Source: Leptolyngbya sp. 'hensonii' | GTDB taxonomy: Bacteria > Cyanobacteriota > Cyanobacteriia > GCF-001939115 | NCBI RefSeq assembly: GCF_001939115.1 | Contig: NZ_MQTZ01000042.1 | Coordinates: forward strand, 62,001 to 126,000 | Reading direction: 5' to 3' | Length of the DNA: 64,000 nucleotides | Shown here: piece after piece, positions 18,034 through 27,416 of the stretch | How positions within the stretch are numbered: the first letter of the stretch is position 1 | Layout of the letters: every line of letters starts with the position of its first letter | Program-made: the position numbers and the translations under genes | Notes under the pieces: generated by a model | The model's database searches: none | Told to the model about the DNA's origin: nothing | Seen by the model: only the letters and a program-made list of their open reading frames with translations

Positions 18034-20904
18034 ATGCTTGAAACGATCGATCTCTCAAACCATAGCTACCAGGTTGGGGGCAGTCTTGCCGCTGATAACC
18101 CGACCTATGTGTTCCGCAGCGCGGATCAGGATCTGTATGAGCGCCTCCAAGCTGGCGAGTTCTGTTATGTTTTCAACGCTCGCCAGATGGGAAAATCCAG
18201 TCTACGGGTCCAAACTATGCGACGCCTGCAGGCAGAGGGAATCGCCTGTGCCGCGATCGACATCACGACGATCGGCAGTCAACAGGTCACGCCCATGCAG
18301 TGGTACGCAGGCATCATTGGGCAACTGATCAGTGGGTTTGGGCTGGGTAGCCGAGTCAACCGTCGCACCTGGCTGCGGGAGCGAGATACGCTTACCCCTG
18401 TAGAGTTGCTGGGGGAGTTTATTGAGACCGTGTTGCTGGTGGAGATTACCCAACCACTGGTCATCTTTATAGATGAAATTGACAGCATGCTGAGCCTGGT
18501 CAACTTTCCCAGAGATGACTTTTTTGCCCTGATCCGGGCCTGCTACAACCATCGGGCCGATCGGCCTGCTTATCAACGACTCAACTTTGTCTTGATTGGG
18601 GTCGCTAATCCCTCCGAGCTGATGCAGGATAAGGGCCGCACCCCCTTCAACATTGGTCAGGCAATTGAACTAACAGGATTCCAACTCCCAGCAGCGGCTC
18701 CCCTGGTGAGTGGTCTGGCCGATCAGGTGCGCGATCCCCTGGCGGTACTTCAGGCCATCCTGGATTGGACGGGTGGACAACCCTTTCTAACCCAGAAATT
18801 GTGTCGGCTGGTGGTCGAGGCAGCGGATCATGGGGCAGACTCCAGCCCTGACCGCTCTCCGACTGACCTGGTAGACCACATTGTTCAGGCCCGTATCCTG
18901 AGTGATTGGGAATCTCAGGACATCCCAGAGCATCTGAAAACCATCCGCGATCGGATCCGACGGAATGAGCTGCGGGTGCGGCGGATGCTGGGGCTGTACC
19001 GTCAGGTGTTGGTGACGGGGGCGATCGCGGCGGATGATAGCCTGGATCAGATGGACTTGCGTCTGTCTGGGCTGGTGGTGAAGCAGCAGGAGCACTTACA
19101 GGCTCGCAATCCCATTTACCAGCAAGTCTTTAACCTGGATTGGGTCGATCGGGAGCTGGATCACCTTCGCAGTTATGCCGATGCGCTGAAAGCCTGGTTG
19201 AAGTCCGATCGACAGGATCAGTCCTGTTTGTTGCGGGGACAGGTCTTGCAGGAGGCCCAGAGGGAGGTGCTGGGCAAAAGTCTGAGTGACGAGGATTACC
19301 AGTTTCTGGCCGCCAGTCAGGATCTGGCCCGCAGCCATTTGGAAAGTGCCCTGGATCTGGAGCGGCAGGCCAAAGAAGCCGAACGGCTGGCCAAGGAATC
19401 GGCCAAACGATCGCTGGACGAGGCCACCCAGATCCTGAATCGGGCTGAAAAACGGGCTCGTTCTCGCATCCGTCTCGGCTTCCTTGCCTTCAGTCTGTTA
19501 ACGTTGACGGGGGTGGCTGCAGCCTCCATCATTGCTGGACTGGCCATTCAAGAAGCCAATCGGAATGTGAATGAAGTTCAGGGGATCATCGATCGGGTGA
19601 TTGGGGACATGACCCAGGAGCAGGCCAAACATAACCAGATTGGGGCTCTGCTGATTGCCCTGGAAGCCGCTCAGAATCTGCAGGATATTGCGGTGAAGAA
19701 CAGTACATTGCAGCAGAAATATCCCCATGCCCGCCTGATGATGGCCTTGGGCCTGCTGGAAGCCCGTCCCCATGAGGAGCTGCGACTGGCCCTGAGTCAG
19801 ATTCTGGGCAATATGCGGGAGTATAATCAACTGAAGCAATCTGCCACGATTGCAGTTGTTGCCTTTAGCCCGGATAGTCGTTCTCTGGCCATTGCGTTGA
19901 GGAACGGCAGGGTAGTTCTCTGGGACCAGAAGACCCAGAACAAACAAGTATTTGAAGCCCATCGGGAGCGGATTACCAGTTTAAGTTTCACGCCGGACGG
20001 CACGAAACTGGTGACGACTTCTGCAGACAAGACGGCCAGCCTCTGGAATCTACCAAACCTGACCCGCAATCCCCAGCCACTGATACGTCTGCACCATCCT
20101 GATCAGGTCACAGGGAGTAGTATCAGTCCGGATGGAAAGCTGCTGGCCACGTCATCCAGCGATCGTAAGGTTCGGATCTGGAGCATGGCTGGAACCCCAC
20201 TGCAGGTGTTAACCTATCCCTCACCCATCCGGTGGGTCAGTTTTAGTGGGGATGGCCGCTATCTGGCGATGGTTGTCGATGGATCTCCCCAGATCTGGGA
20301 TTGGAATATAGGTAAGCCCCTACAAATCTTGAAAACGGAAGGGAGTGTGAATCGGGTCAGCTTCAGTCCTACCCGTCCAGTTCTGGTCTCAACCGCTTTT
20401 GATGGGTCCATCAACCTTTGGACACAAGATCCAGGCAGCGCCAACTGGCGATCCGTTCAGAAGCCGATTAAACAGCACCAGGACAGCATTCTTGGTCTCA
20501 GTTTTGGCAACCATGGGCAACAGTTTGCGACGGTATCTACCGATCTCACGATTCGGATTTGGTCTTTGCAAGGGAAACAGGTGCTGAAACTGCACCAGCA
20601 ATCTTCAGCACGGGGGGTTAGTCTCAGCCCGGATGGTAACTACATCGCCACCACATCTTCCGATCGCATCGTTCGCCTCTGGAAGACCCAACAGCCAGAG
20701 GCCCCAGGCCAACCCCAGAAGCTGGCCGAACTAGATGTGCTGGTCGGTAAGGGTTGTACCTGGTTGCAGGATTATTTTGTCAACCATCCAGAGGATCTGC
20801 AGAAACTGCCAGTCTGTCAGGCCGCGCTCAAAGCCAGTCTTCCTGATAACACCTGGAAAACCTTGACCAATTCCACATCTGGGGAATTCAGAACAGCTTT
20901 TTGA
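18034..20904 (+). CDS. AAA-like ATPase with transmembrane segment and WD40 propeller
   Basis: A 956-residue protein. I start at the ATG at 18034 ([16 protein letters not shown]), two bases after the preceding stop with GGGAGGG upstream; a longer frame to 17839 would overlap the upstream gene. Residues 20-370 are an AAA-like ATPase of the same type as the upstream gene's ([11 protein letters not shown] at 48-57; FIDEIDSML Walker B). A charged coiled coil follows (431-475), then one membrane segment (481-503, [20 protein letters not shown]) and about seven WD40 repeats from about 605 to 895 (for example VRIWSM, INLWTQ, IRIWSL, VRLWKT). The C-terminal tail [11 protein letters not shown] resembles the end of other cyanobacterial WD40 ATPases. 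Its end overlaps a convergent glycosyltransferase gene. Confidence 0.85.
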   Translation: MLETIDLSNHSYQVGGSLAADNPTYVFRSADQDLYERLQAGEFCYVFNARQMGKSSLRVQTMRRLQAEGIACAAIDITTIGSQQVTPMQWYAGIIGQLISGFGLGSRVNRRTWLRERDTLTPVELLGEFIETVLLVEITQPLVIFIDEIDSMLSLVNFPRDDFFALIRACYNHRADRPAYQRLNFVLIGVANPSELMQDKGRTPFNIGQAIELTGFQLPAAAPLVSGLADQVRDPLAVLQAILDWTGGQPFLTQKLCRLVVEAADHGADSSPDRSPTDLVDHIVQARILSDWESQDIPEHLKTIRDRIRRNELRVRRMLGLYRQVLVTGAIAADDSLDQMDLRLSGLVVKQQEHLQARNPIYQQVFNLDWVDRELDHLRSYADALKAWLKSDRQDQSCLLRGQVLQEAQREVLGKSLSDEDYQFLAASQDLARSHLESALDLERQAKEAERLAKESAKRSLDEATQILNRAEKRARSRIRLGFLAFSLLTLTGVAAASIIAGLAIQEANRNVNEVQGIIDRVIGDMTQEQAKHNQIGALLIALEAAQNLQDIAVKNSTLQQKYPHARLMMALGLLEARPHEELRLALSQILGNMREYNQLKQSATIAVVAFSPDSRSLAIALRNGRVVLWDQKTQNKQVFEAHRERITSLSFTPDGTKLVTTSADKTASLWNLPNLTRNPQPLIRLHHPDQVTGSSISPDGKLLATSSSDRKVRIWSMAGTPLQVLTYPSPIRWVSFSGDGRYLAMVVDGSPQIWDWNIGKPLQILKTEGSVNRVSFSPTRPVLVSTAFDGSINLWTQDPGSANWRSVQKPIKQHQDSILGLSFGNHGQQFATVSTDLTIRIWSLQGKQVLKLHQQSSARGVSLSPDGNYIATTSSDRIVRLWKTQQPEAPGQPQKLAELDVLVGKGCTWLQDYFVNHPEDLQKLPVCQAALKASLPDNTWKTLTNSTSGEFRTAF

Positions 20905-21805
20905 CCCGATCGGCCACCCTCTGCCAGAGCGGCTTCGGGGGTTTGGGCTGGAACGGGGACACGGCTGGTTTTTCTTCGTTCAGATAGCGGTAATGTTCCC
21001 AGATTTCCCAATAGGGACAACCCGGCTGTATCCGAAATCCGGCCCAATGGAGATATTGCAACGGTTGATTCACATTGGGATCTATCAAACGACCCTTGTC
21101 ATCAAACACAAAATGCTTGCTCCCTGCCCAACTTCCCGGTGCGCCCCCAGACCGATGCACCACATTGAAGCGGCGAGCCACCCGTTTTAAGATCATGTAG
21201 TTGATGATTGGCTGATCCGAGGTTTTCTGGGAGAAATCAAAATACTCGGGATGGGCAGCACAATCTCTAAAACTTTCGTATAGGTCAGATTCGGAGAGTA
21301 AACCTTTTTTAGAGGCCCAGAAGCCACCATTGAACAGACCTTTCAGATCAGCTTCAGTGAAGACCTGATCCTCCAGAACTTTAGGACTAAAGACATTGGC
21401 AATTCCTCCAGCATGCTGATAGTCATAGCAGAGAAAATCGTAGTCTTTGAGATAATCTAGAACGTTAATTAAACGATCGAAGACAACAATATCTGTATCG
21501 ATATAGGCGAATTCATCTAGGGGACCAAACCAGCAGGCTTGCTTGCGAAACTGATTCGGACGGGCGAAAAAATTCTCCCCGAAAATCTGCTGCAGTTGTC
21601 TAGAAAGTCGATCGATAAACTCTAAATCAGCAAAAGTTTGAACCCCAAACCGCTCTGCTAGAGTGGCAGCAACAATTTGATACTGATCATCGTAGGGAAT
21701 CAGGATCACCGGGGTATCTGGGTCGTCAAGGCGAATACTATTTAACAGGGCGATGGCCTGATCTAGTACTTTATCGTTGGCAGTAATATAATATCCCCGA
21801 CTCAT
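20888..21805 (-). CDS. GT8-like glycosyltransferase, Npun_R2821/R2823-type family
   Basis: A 305-residue soluble protein with a GT-A-like fold: [20 protein letters not shown] at the N-terminus, [16 protein letters not shown] with a DxD metal/nucleotide-sugar motif at the core, and a C-terminal [10 protein letters not shown]. These features resemble glycogenin-type GT8 enzymes. A cyanobacterial family named after Nostoc punctiforme Npun_R2821/Npun_R2823 fits best. Acceptor and sugar are unknown. It is 10 bp from a second family member and is the last gene of a leftward run of five, so it probably acts in the same glycan pathway. Confidence 0.75.
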   Translation of the reverse strand: MSRGYYITANDKVLDQAIALLNSIRLDDPDTPVILIPYDDQYQIVAATLAERFGVQTFADLEFIDRLSRQLQQIFGENFFARPNQFRKQACWFGPLDEFAYIDTDIVVFDRLINVLDYLKDYDFLCYDYQHAGGIANVFSPKVLEDQVFTEADLKGLFNGGFWASKKGLLSESDLYESFRDCAAHPEYFDFSQKTSDQPIINYMILKRVARRFNVVHRSGGAPGSWAGSKHFVFDDKGRLIDPNVNQPLQYLHWAGFRIQPGCPYWEIWEHYRYLNEEKPAVSPFQPKPPKPLWQRVADRVKKLF

Positions 21806-21814
21806 AAATTCCCT

Positions 21815-22798
21815 TCACTGTATCAGGTTTAATTTTTTCAAAATTCTGGTGGCCAAACTCGGACCCTGATCATAAGGTTTGGGTTTGCCCATCAGCTTGG
21901 GCCGGTTTTCTGGCTCTTTCAAATAGCGATAATGCAAAAAGATATCTCGATAGAGAAAGCCGACGTTTTCACCAGCACAGAGTTGGGTAAAGACTGTGGA
22001 AGGCAGACCAATGAAATGAAGATAGGTCAGTCGATTTCCATGATCATAGAGAATGTTATTTCGGGCTTCAAAGTGGAGGGAAGTTACAGAGTTGCCAGTG
22101 ATTTTCTCTGGAGGTAATTGGAAGGCTAGATTACAAATGGAGAGGGATGATCGCATCACCATGTAGTTGAGGATTGGTTGATCTGCAGCCATCGGATATA
22201 AAACTTCCGCTTCACCTTCCCGCAGTTTGCTGAGTAGCCATTCTCGTTTTTCCGCATCAAAAATTCCCCGTTTGGTCACATACATCCCTGAACAGAAAAT
22301 CTCAGAGTTGATGCGCTCAGGTGGGAAAAGCTCAGAGAGCTTAGGGGAGGAAACTTCATAGACATGGGTCGGATCTTTGTGCTGAAAATCGTAAACAACC
22401 CAATCATGATGGTTAAGGTGCTCAAAGAGTACATCCACAGGAGCCATCAGCAGAGTATCCGCATCCATATACATGAAGCGATCGAAGGGACCGTCAAACG
22501 CAGGTAGGCGGCGGTGGGCACCCATCCGCCGGTAAGGTTCTTTCCAGCGCTGATGGGCTGTAGGATGGGCATCCCAGATATCCCGGACAAATTGATCCCA
22601 CTTTTGGATCGAGTCCTGATCGTCATAGAGCTGGACGTTAGGCCGCCGTTCTATCTCTGCTTTAATCAACTCAACCCGATCGTCGTAGGGAAACACACAA
22701 ACAGGCATGTTTGGCCCCATCATCACTTCAATGCTATTCAGCAACGCAATGAGTTGGTCGTAAACTCGATCGTTCGCTAACGTACAGATGCCGTCCAT
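21815..22798 (-). CDS. GT8-like glycosyltransferase, second member of the same family
   Basis: A 327-residue paralogue of the downstream gene: GICTLANDRVYDQLIALLNS, DRFMYMDADTLLMAPVDVLF with the DxD motif, DWVVYDFQHKDPTHVY, and YLHFIGLP near the C-terminus. Shared spacing of motifs shows an old tandem duplication; identity is moderate by eye, so specificities may differ. No signal peptide or membrane segment. It lies 30 bp after the GT10-like gene in the leftward cluster. Confidence 0.75.
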   Translation of the reverse strand: MDGICTLANDRVYDQLIALLNSIEVMMGPNMPVCVFPYDDRVELIKAEIERRPNVQLYDDQDSIQKWDQFVRDIWDAHPTAHQRWKEPYRRMGAHRRLPAFDGPFDRFMYMDADTLLMAPVDVLFEHLNHHDWVVYDFQHKDPTHVYEVSSPKLSELFPPERINSEIFCSGMYVTKRGIFDAEKREWLLSKLREGEAEVLYPMAADQPILNYMVMRSSLSICNLAFQLPPEKITGNSVTSLHFEARNNILYDHGNRLTYLHFIGLPSTVFTQLCAGENVGFLYRDIFLHYRYLKEPENRPKLMGKPKPYDQGPSLATRILKKLNLIQ

Positions 22799-22827
22799 AA
22801 GTCTGTTTTAGGGTCCTAGGGTAATCT

Positions 22828-23790
22828 TTACGCGGAAAGCCGTTGGATGAATTCAGAAAGCCAATTGAGAAGATTTAATTTGTGAAGAATAATTTGTCTG
22901 GCTTCAGCGATCGCAGCCCTGGCCTCATACCAGGCATCTGGCGTCGCCGTCACCTCCCGGATATAGGCCAAACCTTTTTCATCCAGGCTGGGCAGCCGGA
23001 GAAAACTACCGGGAGGCAGGAGGCGATCGGCGGCTGACCCTCCATGGTAGATGGGCAGACACCAGGCCAGAAGTGCATCCCAAAGCTTCTCAGTTACATA
23101 GAGGTCATTGTCAGCATAGTTCTCAACGGTTAGATTGTAGGTGTAGGGAGCCATCCCATGCCACTTTTTATCCAGTGCCCCCCAGGATTTTGTCCAATCT
23201 GGTAAGTTGCGGCCATACAGATCACAGTCCAGGCCGCTCTCACAGATCAGTCTGAGAAAATCCAGGCGTTGACGATGCCGAACTGTACGGTCAATCCCAG
23301 AGGTGATCCAACTCAAGGGTCTGACTTTCTCTGGCGGAGGCATTTCATTGAGTTCCCGAAAGGCGTTTCCGTGGTACCAGATCGCTGGCATCGGCTCCGG
23401 GTGAGGTGCAAACTGGTCCGGCCCGGAAATATACCCACAGTAGGCGGCGGCAGCCTCATAATTTCTCCGATTCTTGGCCACCACTTCCTCCAGGGGAGGT
23501 TCTCGCAATAGATAGAGGATCCGCTCTGCAGGAAGACCCCGAACTTGAGGCTCCACAAAGACCTGTTTAATTAGGGGCGATCGCCGCAGGCGATTCCAAC
23601 CCGTTTTGGGCTGGGGTAATTTCTGGTAGAAATCATACTGGTACATGACCAGGAAGTCTGGTTCAGGAGCCTGAGCCATCATCTGGATATTTCCCCAAGC
23701 ACCGAAAGGTTGGGGTGTTTGCTGCCAGAGCCAGTCAGACTGGTTCATGCCAGGATAGCTGCTCATCATCCCTACGATTTTCTTCCCCAT
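22828..23790 (-). CDS. Glycosyltransferase family 10-like protein (fucosyltransferase-type)
   Basis: A 320-residue protein whose C-terminal half carries the GT10 donor-site signature LTVENYADNDLYVTEKLWDA followed by LLAWCLPIYHGGS, comparable to the alpha-1,3-fucosyltransferase motif (FENS...DYVTEKL.DA...VPVY). The N-terminal half is a variable acceptor domain. GT10 enzymes use GDP-fucose or related GDP-sugars; which one is used here is not determinable. Its position in a cluster with four other glycosyltransferases and an ABC exporter suggests surface glycan or glycolipid assembly. Confidence 0.75.
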   Translation of the reverse strand: MGKKIVGMMSSYPGMNQSDWLWQQTPQPFGAWGNIQMMAQAPEPDFLVMYQYDFYQKLPQPKTGWNRLRRSPLIKQVFVEPQVRGLPAERILYLLREPPLEEVVAKNRRNYEAAAAYCGYISGPDQFAPHPEPMPAIWYHGNAFRELNEMPPPEKVRPLSWITSGIDRTVRHRQRLDFLRLICESGLDCDLYGRNLPDWTKSWGALDKKWHGMAPYTYNLTVENYADNDLYVTEKLWDALLAWCLPIYHGGSAADRLLPPGSFLRLPSLDEKGLAYIREVTATPDAWYEARAAIAEARQIILHKLNLLNWLSEFIQRLSA

Positions 23791-23841
23791 AATTCCCCGA
23801 TGCTTGTCCTACATTGAATTGGACCCTGCTACGGGCCGTCT

Positions 23842-25854
23842 CTAGTTTTTGATACTCTTTTCAATCACTTCCAGTGTTTTCAGGAGTTCTATGGTGGCCT
23901 GATAAGCTTCCTCAGTTAGCTCGAACCGTTCTTCCTGGTCTTCGACCATCCCGCTGGATACCAGATTAAAGTAACCCAACACTGAATTCATGTAGTTACG
24001 GACCTGGTAGGAAGCATTGGTCAGGGTTTCTGTTGGAATTGTAGATTTGGGAATCGGAATCTGGGCTTCTGCAGCAAACTGGATCGCGTAGAGGCGTTTG
24101 TAATAGCTCCCTTGCTGGAGTAGCTCTTCATGGGTACCGACTTCGACCACCTGCCCCTTATCCAGAACAGCGATCTGGTTAGCCCGCTGGACCGTAGAGA
24201 GGCGGTGGGCAATAACGAGGGTGGTACGATCGCGACTGAGGTTATCGATCGCAGCTTGAACCATCTGTTCAGAGACAGTATCCAGGGCACTGGTGGCCTC
24301 ATCTAGAATCAAAATCTCTGGATTTTTCAGGAGTGCTCTGGCAATGGCAATCCGTTGCCGTTGCCCTCCAGATAACATCACCCCTCGATCCCCAATCGTT
24401 GTGTCTAATCCCTGAGGTAATTGCTCCACAAAGTCATAGAGATTAGCCCGCTTCAACGCAGTAATGACTTCAGTTTCTGTCGTGCCAGCCCGACCATAGG
24501 CAATGTTGTTACGGAGAGAATCATTGAAGAGAAAGGTATCCTGGCTCACAATTCCCATCGCCTCCCGCAAGCTGTGGAGATCAAACTCTCGCAGGTCTTG
24601 CCCATCGATCGCAATACTGCCAGCCGTAGGGTCATAGAATCTGGCTAAGAGATCAGCCAGGGTGGATTTCCCTGCCCCTGAAGCCCCTACAATTGCCAGA
24701 GTTGTTCCCTTGGGAAGAAATAAATCTACCTCTTTAAGAACGGGTTCGGCACTTCCAGGGTAGGCAAAGGAGAGACGGTTAAAGCGAATCCCCTCTTGCA
24801 TCGATTTAAAAGAGGCCGAACCATTAACCATAAAAGGCTTGTCATCTCGCCTCAGCAAGTCATAAACCACAACAAGCCCTGCAGCGGCATTGGCAAACTG
24901 ACCTCGCTGGGTATTTAACTGGCTGACAAAGGGCAGAAGGCGGAATAGAACCAGCAAATAGGTGAGCAGAAGAGCTGAAAAGGTTTGTAAATTACTGGCG
25001 AAAAAGATCCGGCCAATGAGCACAATTGCAATCAAGGCGATGATGCTGGCTACTTCATTCAGGGGACCGATCGCCGCAGAATTTGCCTGAGATTGAAAGT
25101 CAATCTTCTCCCGTTGATCAATTAACTGCTTAAGGTGCTCATATTCTTTTTCCTCATTGCAAACAGCTTTGACTAATCGAATCCCATTCAGAATCTCCAG
25201 GATGCCAATAGAATAAAGTCTGGAAGCATCAGAAAGCTGTTGACCAAAGGCCTTAGCTCGGGAAATAATCGATTGATTAATTAGGACGACAAAGCCAAGT
25301 ACCAATGTCGAGGCCAGGGTTAGCTGCCAGGAAATCGATAGTAAAAGTACCAGAAAAACCAGGATTGTAATTCCAGTAATAATGAGCTTAATAAAGGTGC
25401 TAACAGCCGTTGCAGTTCTGGCGACTTCTCCGCCCAATCGGTTCGTTAAATCTCCGATTCTATTATTCACATAGAAGCTCAGATCAACTTCTAATAAGAT
25501 TTTGACCCCCTTCTTTCGGAGATCTCTCGTCATCGATCGGGTCAGATATCCTGACATCAGAACACTTAAATAACTGGCCAGGTTTTTGAGAATAATCAAC
25601 AGCACAACTGCCCCTAAAAGGAGCGGTAGTCGCTGATCTTCTGGCCATCCCTGAAAGGGATTGATTATTTTTTCAATTAGGGGTGGAGCCCCCTTCAGGT
25701 CAACCGTCTGCCCCAGAAAGCTCAGTAAAATAGGGACAATTAATGTTGTGCTAACCCCATTAAAAACAGCGCCTGAAAACCCTAAAATAATGGTTGAAAG
25801 CACCTGAGACGGATAACGCTGAATAAATTTGAGGATAAATGTGCTGGGAGACAT
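23842..25854 (-). CDS. ABC exporter (MsbA-like) with histidine-kinase-like C-terminal tail
   Basis: A 670-residue half-transporter. Residues 1-330 are a six-helix type I exporter membrane domain; residues 350-590 are the ATPase with Walker A GASGAGKSTL, signature LSGGQRQRIAIARALL, Walker B ILILDEATSALD and the H-loop VIAHRLSTV. Such homodimers flip lipids, glycolipids or other amphiphiles. After the ATPase comes an extra tail of about 65 residues. It aligns with the HisKA dimerisation helix-pair of histidine kinases (NASYQVRNYMNSVLGYFNLV against the usual SHELRTPLNSILGF), but Tyr replaces the phospho-accepting His. The gene sits between a GT4 and the GT10 gene, so the substrate is probably the locus's glycolipid. 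Confidence 0.88.
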   Translation of the reverse strand: MSPSTFILKFIQRYPSQVLSTIILGFSGAVFNGVSTTLIVPILLSFLGQTVDLKGAPPLIEKIINPFQGWPEDQRLPLLLGAVVLLIILKNLASYLSVLMSGYLTRSMTRDLRKKGVKILLEVDLSFYVNNRIGDLTNRLGGEVARTATAVSTFIKLIITGITILVFLVLLLSISWQLTLASTLVLGFVVLINQSIISRAKAFGQQLSDASRLYSIGILEILNGIRLVKAVCNEEKEYEHLKQLIDQREKIDFQSQANSAAIGPLNEVASIIALIAIVLIGRIFFASNLQTFSALLLTYLLVLFRLLPFVSQLNTQRGQFANAAAGLVVVYDLLRRDDKPFMVNGSASFKSMQEGIRFNRLSFAYPGSAEPVLKEVDLFLPKGTTLAIVGASGAGKSTLADLLARFYDPTAGSIAIDGQDLREFDLHSLREAMGIVSQDTFLFNDSLRNNIAYGRAGTTETEVITALKRANLYDFVEQLPQGLDTTIGDRGVMLSGGQRQRIAIARALLKNPEILILDEATSALDTVSEQMVQAAIDNLSRDRTTLVIAHRLSTVQRANQIAVLDKGQVVEVGTHEELLQQGSYYKRLYAIQFAAEAQIPIPKSTIPTETLTNASYQVRNYMNSVLGYFNLVSSGMVEDQEERFELTEEAYQATIELLKTLEVIEKSIKN

Positions 25855-25972
25855 AACTAATTAATTATCCATTTCACGTTAATGGGTTCTGATCGTTAAA
25901 TTTGTCCCCAAGATTTGCCTGCCTCATCCCTGTTGATGTATTCACGTCAATATCCGTCTGTCTGTGTTCATG

Positions 25973-27133
25973 TTATAGCTTCGAAAGAAGCTCTGAGAGG
26001 ATAGGAGCCATCACATCAATGCTATAAAGTTCTACACATCTTTTTCTGGCCCGGATACCCTGCTCAATTGCCAGGTTAAAATCCTGAAAAATCTTGCGGA
26101 TCATCTCTGCCAGTTGATTCGGACTTCCTGGATCTACCAGATAACCTGTGTTATCCAGGATACTTGGAATATCTCCAACCCGAGTCGATAACACAGGTTT
26201 CCCCATTGCCATCCCATCAGTCAACTTTAACGGAAATTGGGATCGGGCTGTTAGGGTATCTCGTTGGGGAACCACCACAATGTGGGCAGCAGCTAAAATC
26301 TCTGGCATTTTTTCTACTGGCGATCGGGGTAGATAAATCAGCCACCGTTTCCAGCGTCTCATTAACTGTTGGTCGTAGTCATCATAAGGGCTTCCCCCCA
26401 CAATCACCAGGCGCAGATCCGGCTCATTCAATTGGTCCAGAGCCATCAGCAAGTCTTCTACCCCTTTATGGGGACGGGGTGCCCCCGGAAACATAAGAAC
26501 GCGATGATCCGACAGTCCCAGATGCTTCCTAACTGTTTCTGGATGATAAGGCTCTGGGTTAAACAGAGTTGTATCCTTGCCGTTCGGTAAATAGACACCG
26601 CCAAACCGTTGCTTCAGGAATTCTGTATCTACAGTTAGAGCATTGGCCCGAGGCACCAGTTTCTCCATCCAGCGGATGTAAAGGGGATAGTCCGGATAAT
26701 GGAGTGCGCCATTGGGCTTAAACACATCCCTGTAGAGTTGCTTGGGACCGGACTGATATTTCCAGTCATCACCCCCGTACCAACTCATCTCCCAGTCATC
26801 CATATCTAAAATCACCGGTCGGCTACTCCCTAACCGCTTTAAAAGGGCAACCCCAAAGCTGGCAGGCTTCGGTTTTGCAGCATAGATGATGTCTCCACTG
26901 ATCTTGGGTAAGGTCTGCCGAATAGCTGAGAAGAAACCAGGATATGGACAGCCGGGAGTAGAGACGATCGGTAGCTGATCTGGGGGTAACGCGAACAGAG
27001 CCTGACCGAAAAGAAATCCCACGATCTCAACGTCATACTCCAGGTGCTTGAGAATTTGACCCAGTAAAAATCCCCGAACCGCCCCTCCCCCAGAAAGATC
27101 ACTCACAATCACTGAAACTTTAGTGCGTTGCAT
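25973..27133 (-). CDS. GT4-family glycosyltransferase
   Basis: A 386-residue GT-B enzyme: N-terminal KVSVIVSDLSGGGAVRGFLL, acceptor-side DMDDWEMSWYGGDDW, then the linker VLMFPGAPRPHKGVEDLL and the donor-binding half with RLVIVGGSPYDDYD, LKLTDGMAMGKPVLSTRVGD and the E/D residues of a GT4 site. It transfers a nucleotide-activated sugar to an unknown acceptor. It is a clear paralogue of the divergent gene at 27417, sharing long motifs (IDDWEMSW..GD, GAPRP.KGVED). Confidence 0.87.
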   Translation of the reverse strand: MQRTKVSVIVSDLSGGGAVRGFLLGQILKHLEYDVEIVGFLFGQALFALPPDQLPIVSTPGCPYPGFFSAIRQTLPKISGDIIYAAKPKPASFGVALLKRLGSSRPVILDMDDWEMSWYGGDDWKYQSGPKQLYRDVFKPNGALHYPDYPLYIRWMEKLVPRANALTVDTEFLKQRFGGVYLPNGKDTTLFNPEPYHPETVRKHLGLSDHRVLMFPGAPRPHKGVEDLLMALDQLNEPDLRLVIVGGSPYDDYDQQLMRRWKRWLIYLPRSPVEKMPEILAAAHIVVVPQRDTLTARSQFPLKLTDGMAMGKPVLSTRVGDIPSILDNTGYLVDPGSPNQLAEMIRKIFQDFNLAIEQGIRARKRCVELYSIDVMAPILSELLSKL

Positions 27134-27198
27134 GTGCTTGTTAGAAATGGTGATAACAAGTGAAGGCGAACTCGTAACCCTCTGAGATGACCCTTATC

Positions 27199-27297
27199 GG
27201 GTTTCCCCGTTAAAACACGTACTTTCTAAGTTCAGATTGTACTCAACTCCTGAGTCCACTGATGACTGTTGCCGGTTTTCTCCGTCAAAACACGGAC
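27199..27297. repeat. Imperfect 24-bp direct repeat between the divergent GT4 genes
   Basis: The 24-bp stretch at 27199-27222 recurs at 27274-27297 with 20 of 24 bases identical, 75 bp apart; the shared core is CCGTYAAAACACGKAC. Both copies lie in the 283-bp spacer between two divergent, paralogous glycosyltransferase genes. It may be a leftover of the duplication or a pair of regulator sites. Nothing else is recognised in this spacer. Confidence 0.6.
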
Positions 27298-27416
27298 GGT
27301 TCTGCAGCCGAAGCAAAGCGGTCTGATACAACTGCCAAAAACCCTTCTCACTGGGGGAGTTGCTATAACCGTTAATAGCGCTACAATTCCTCTGTTCTTG
27401 ATTTCCTGGCTACCTG

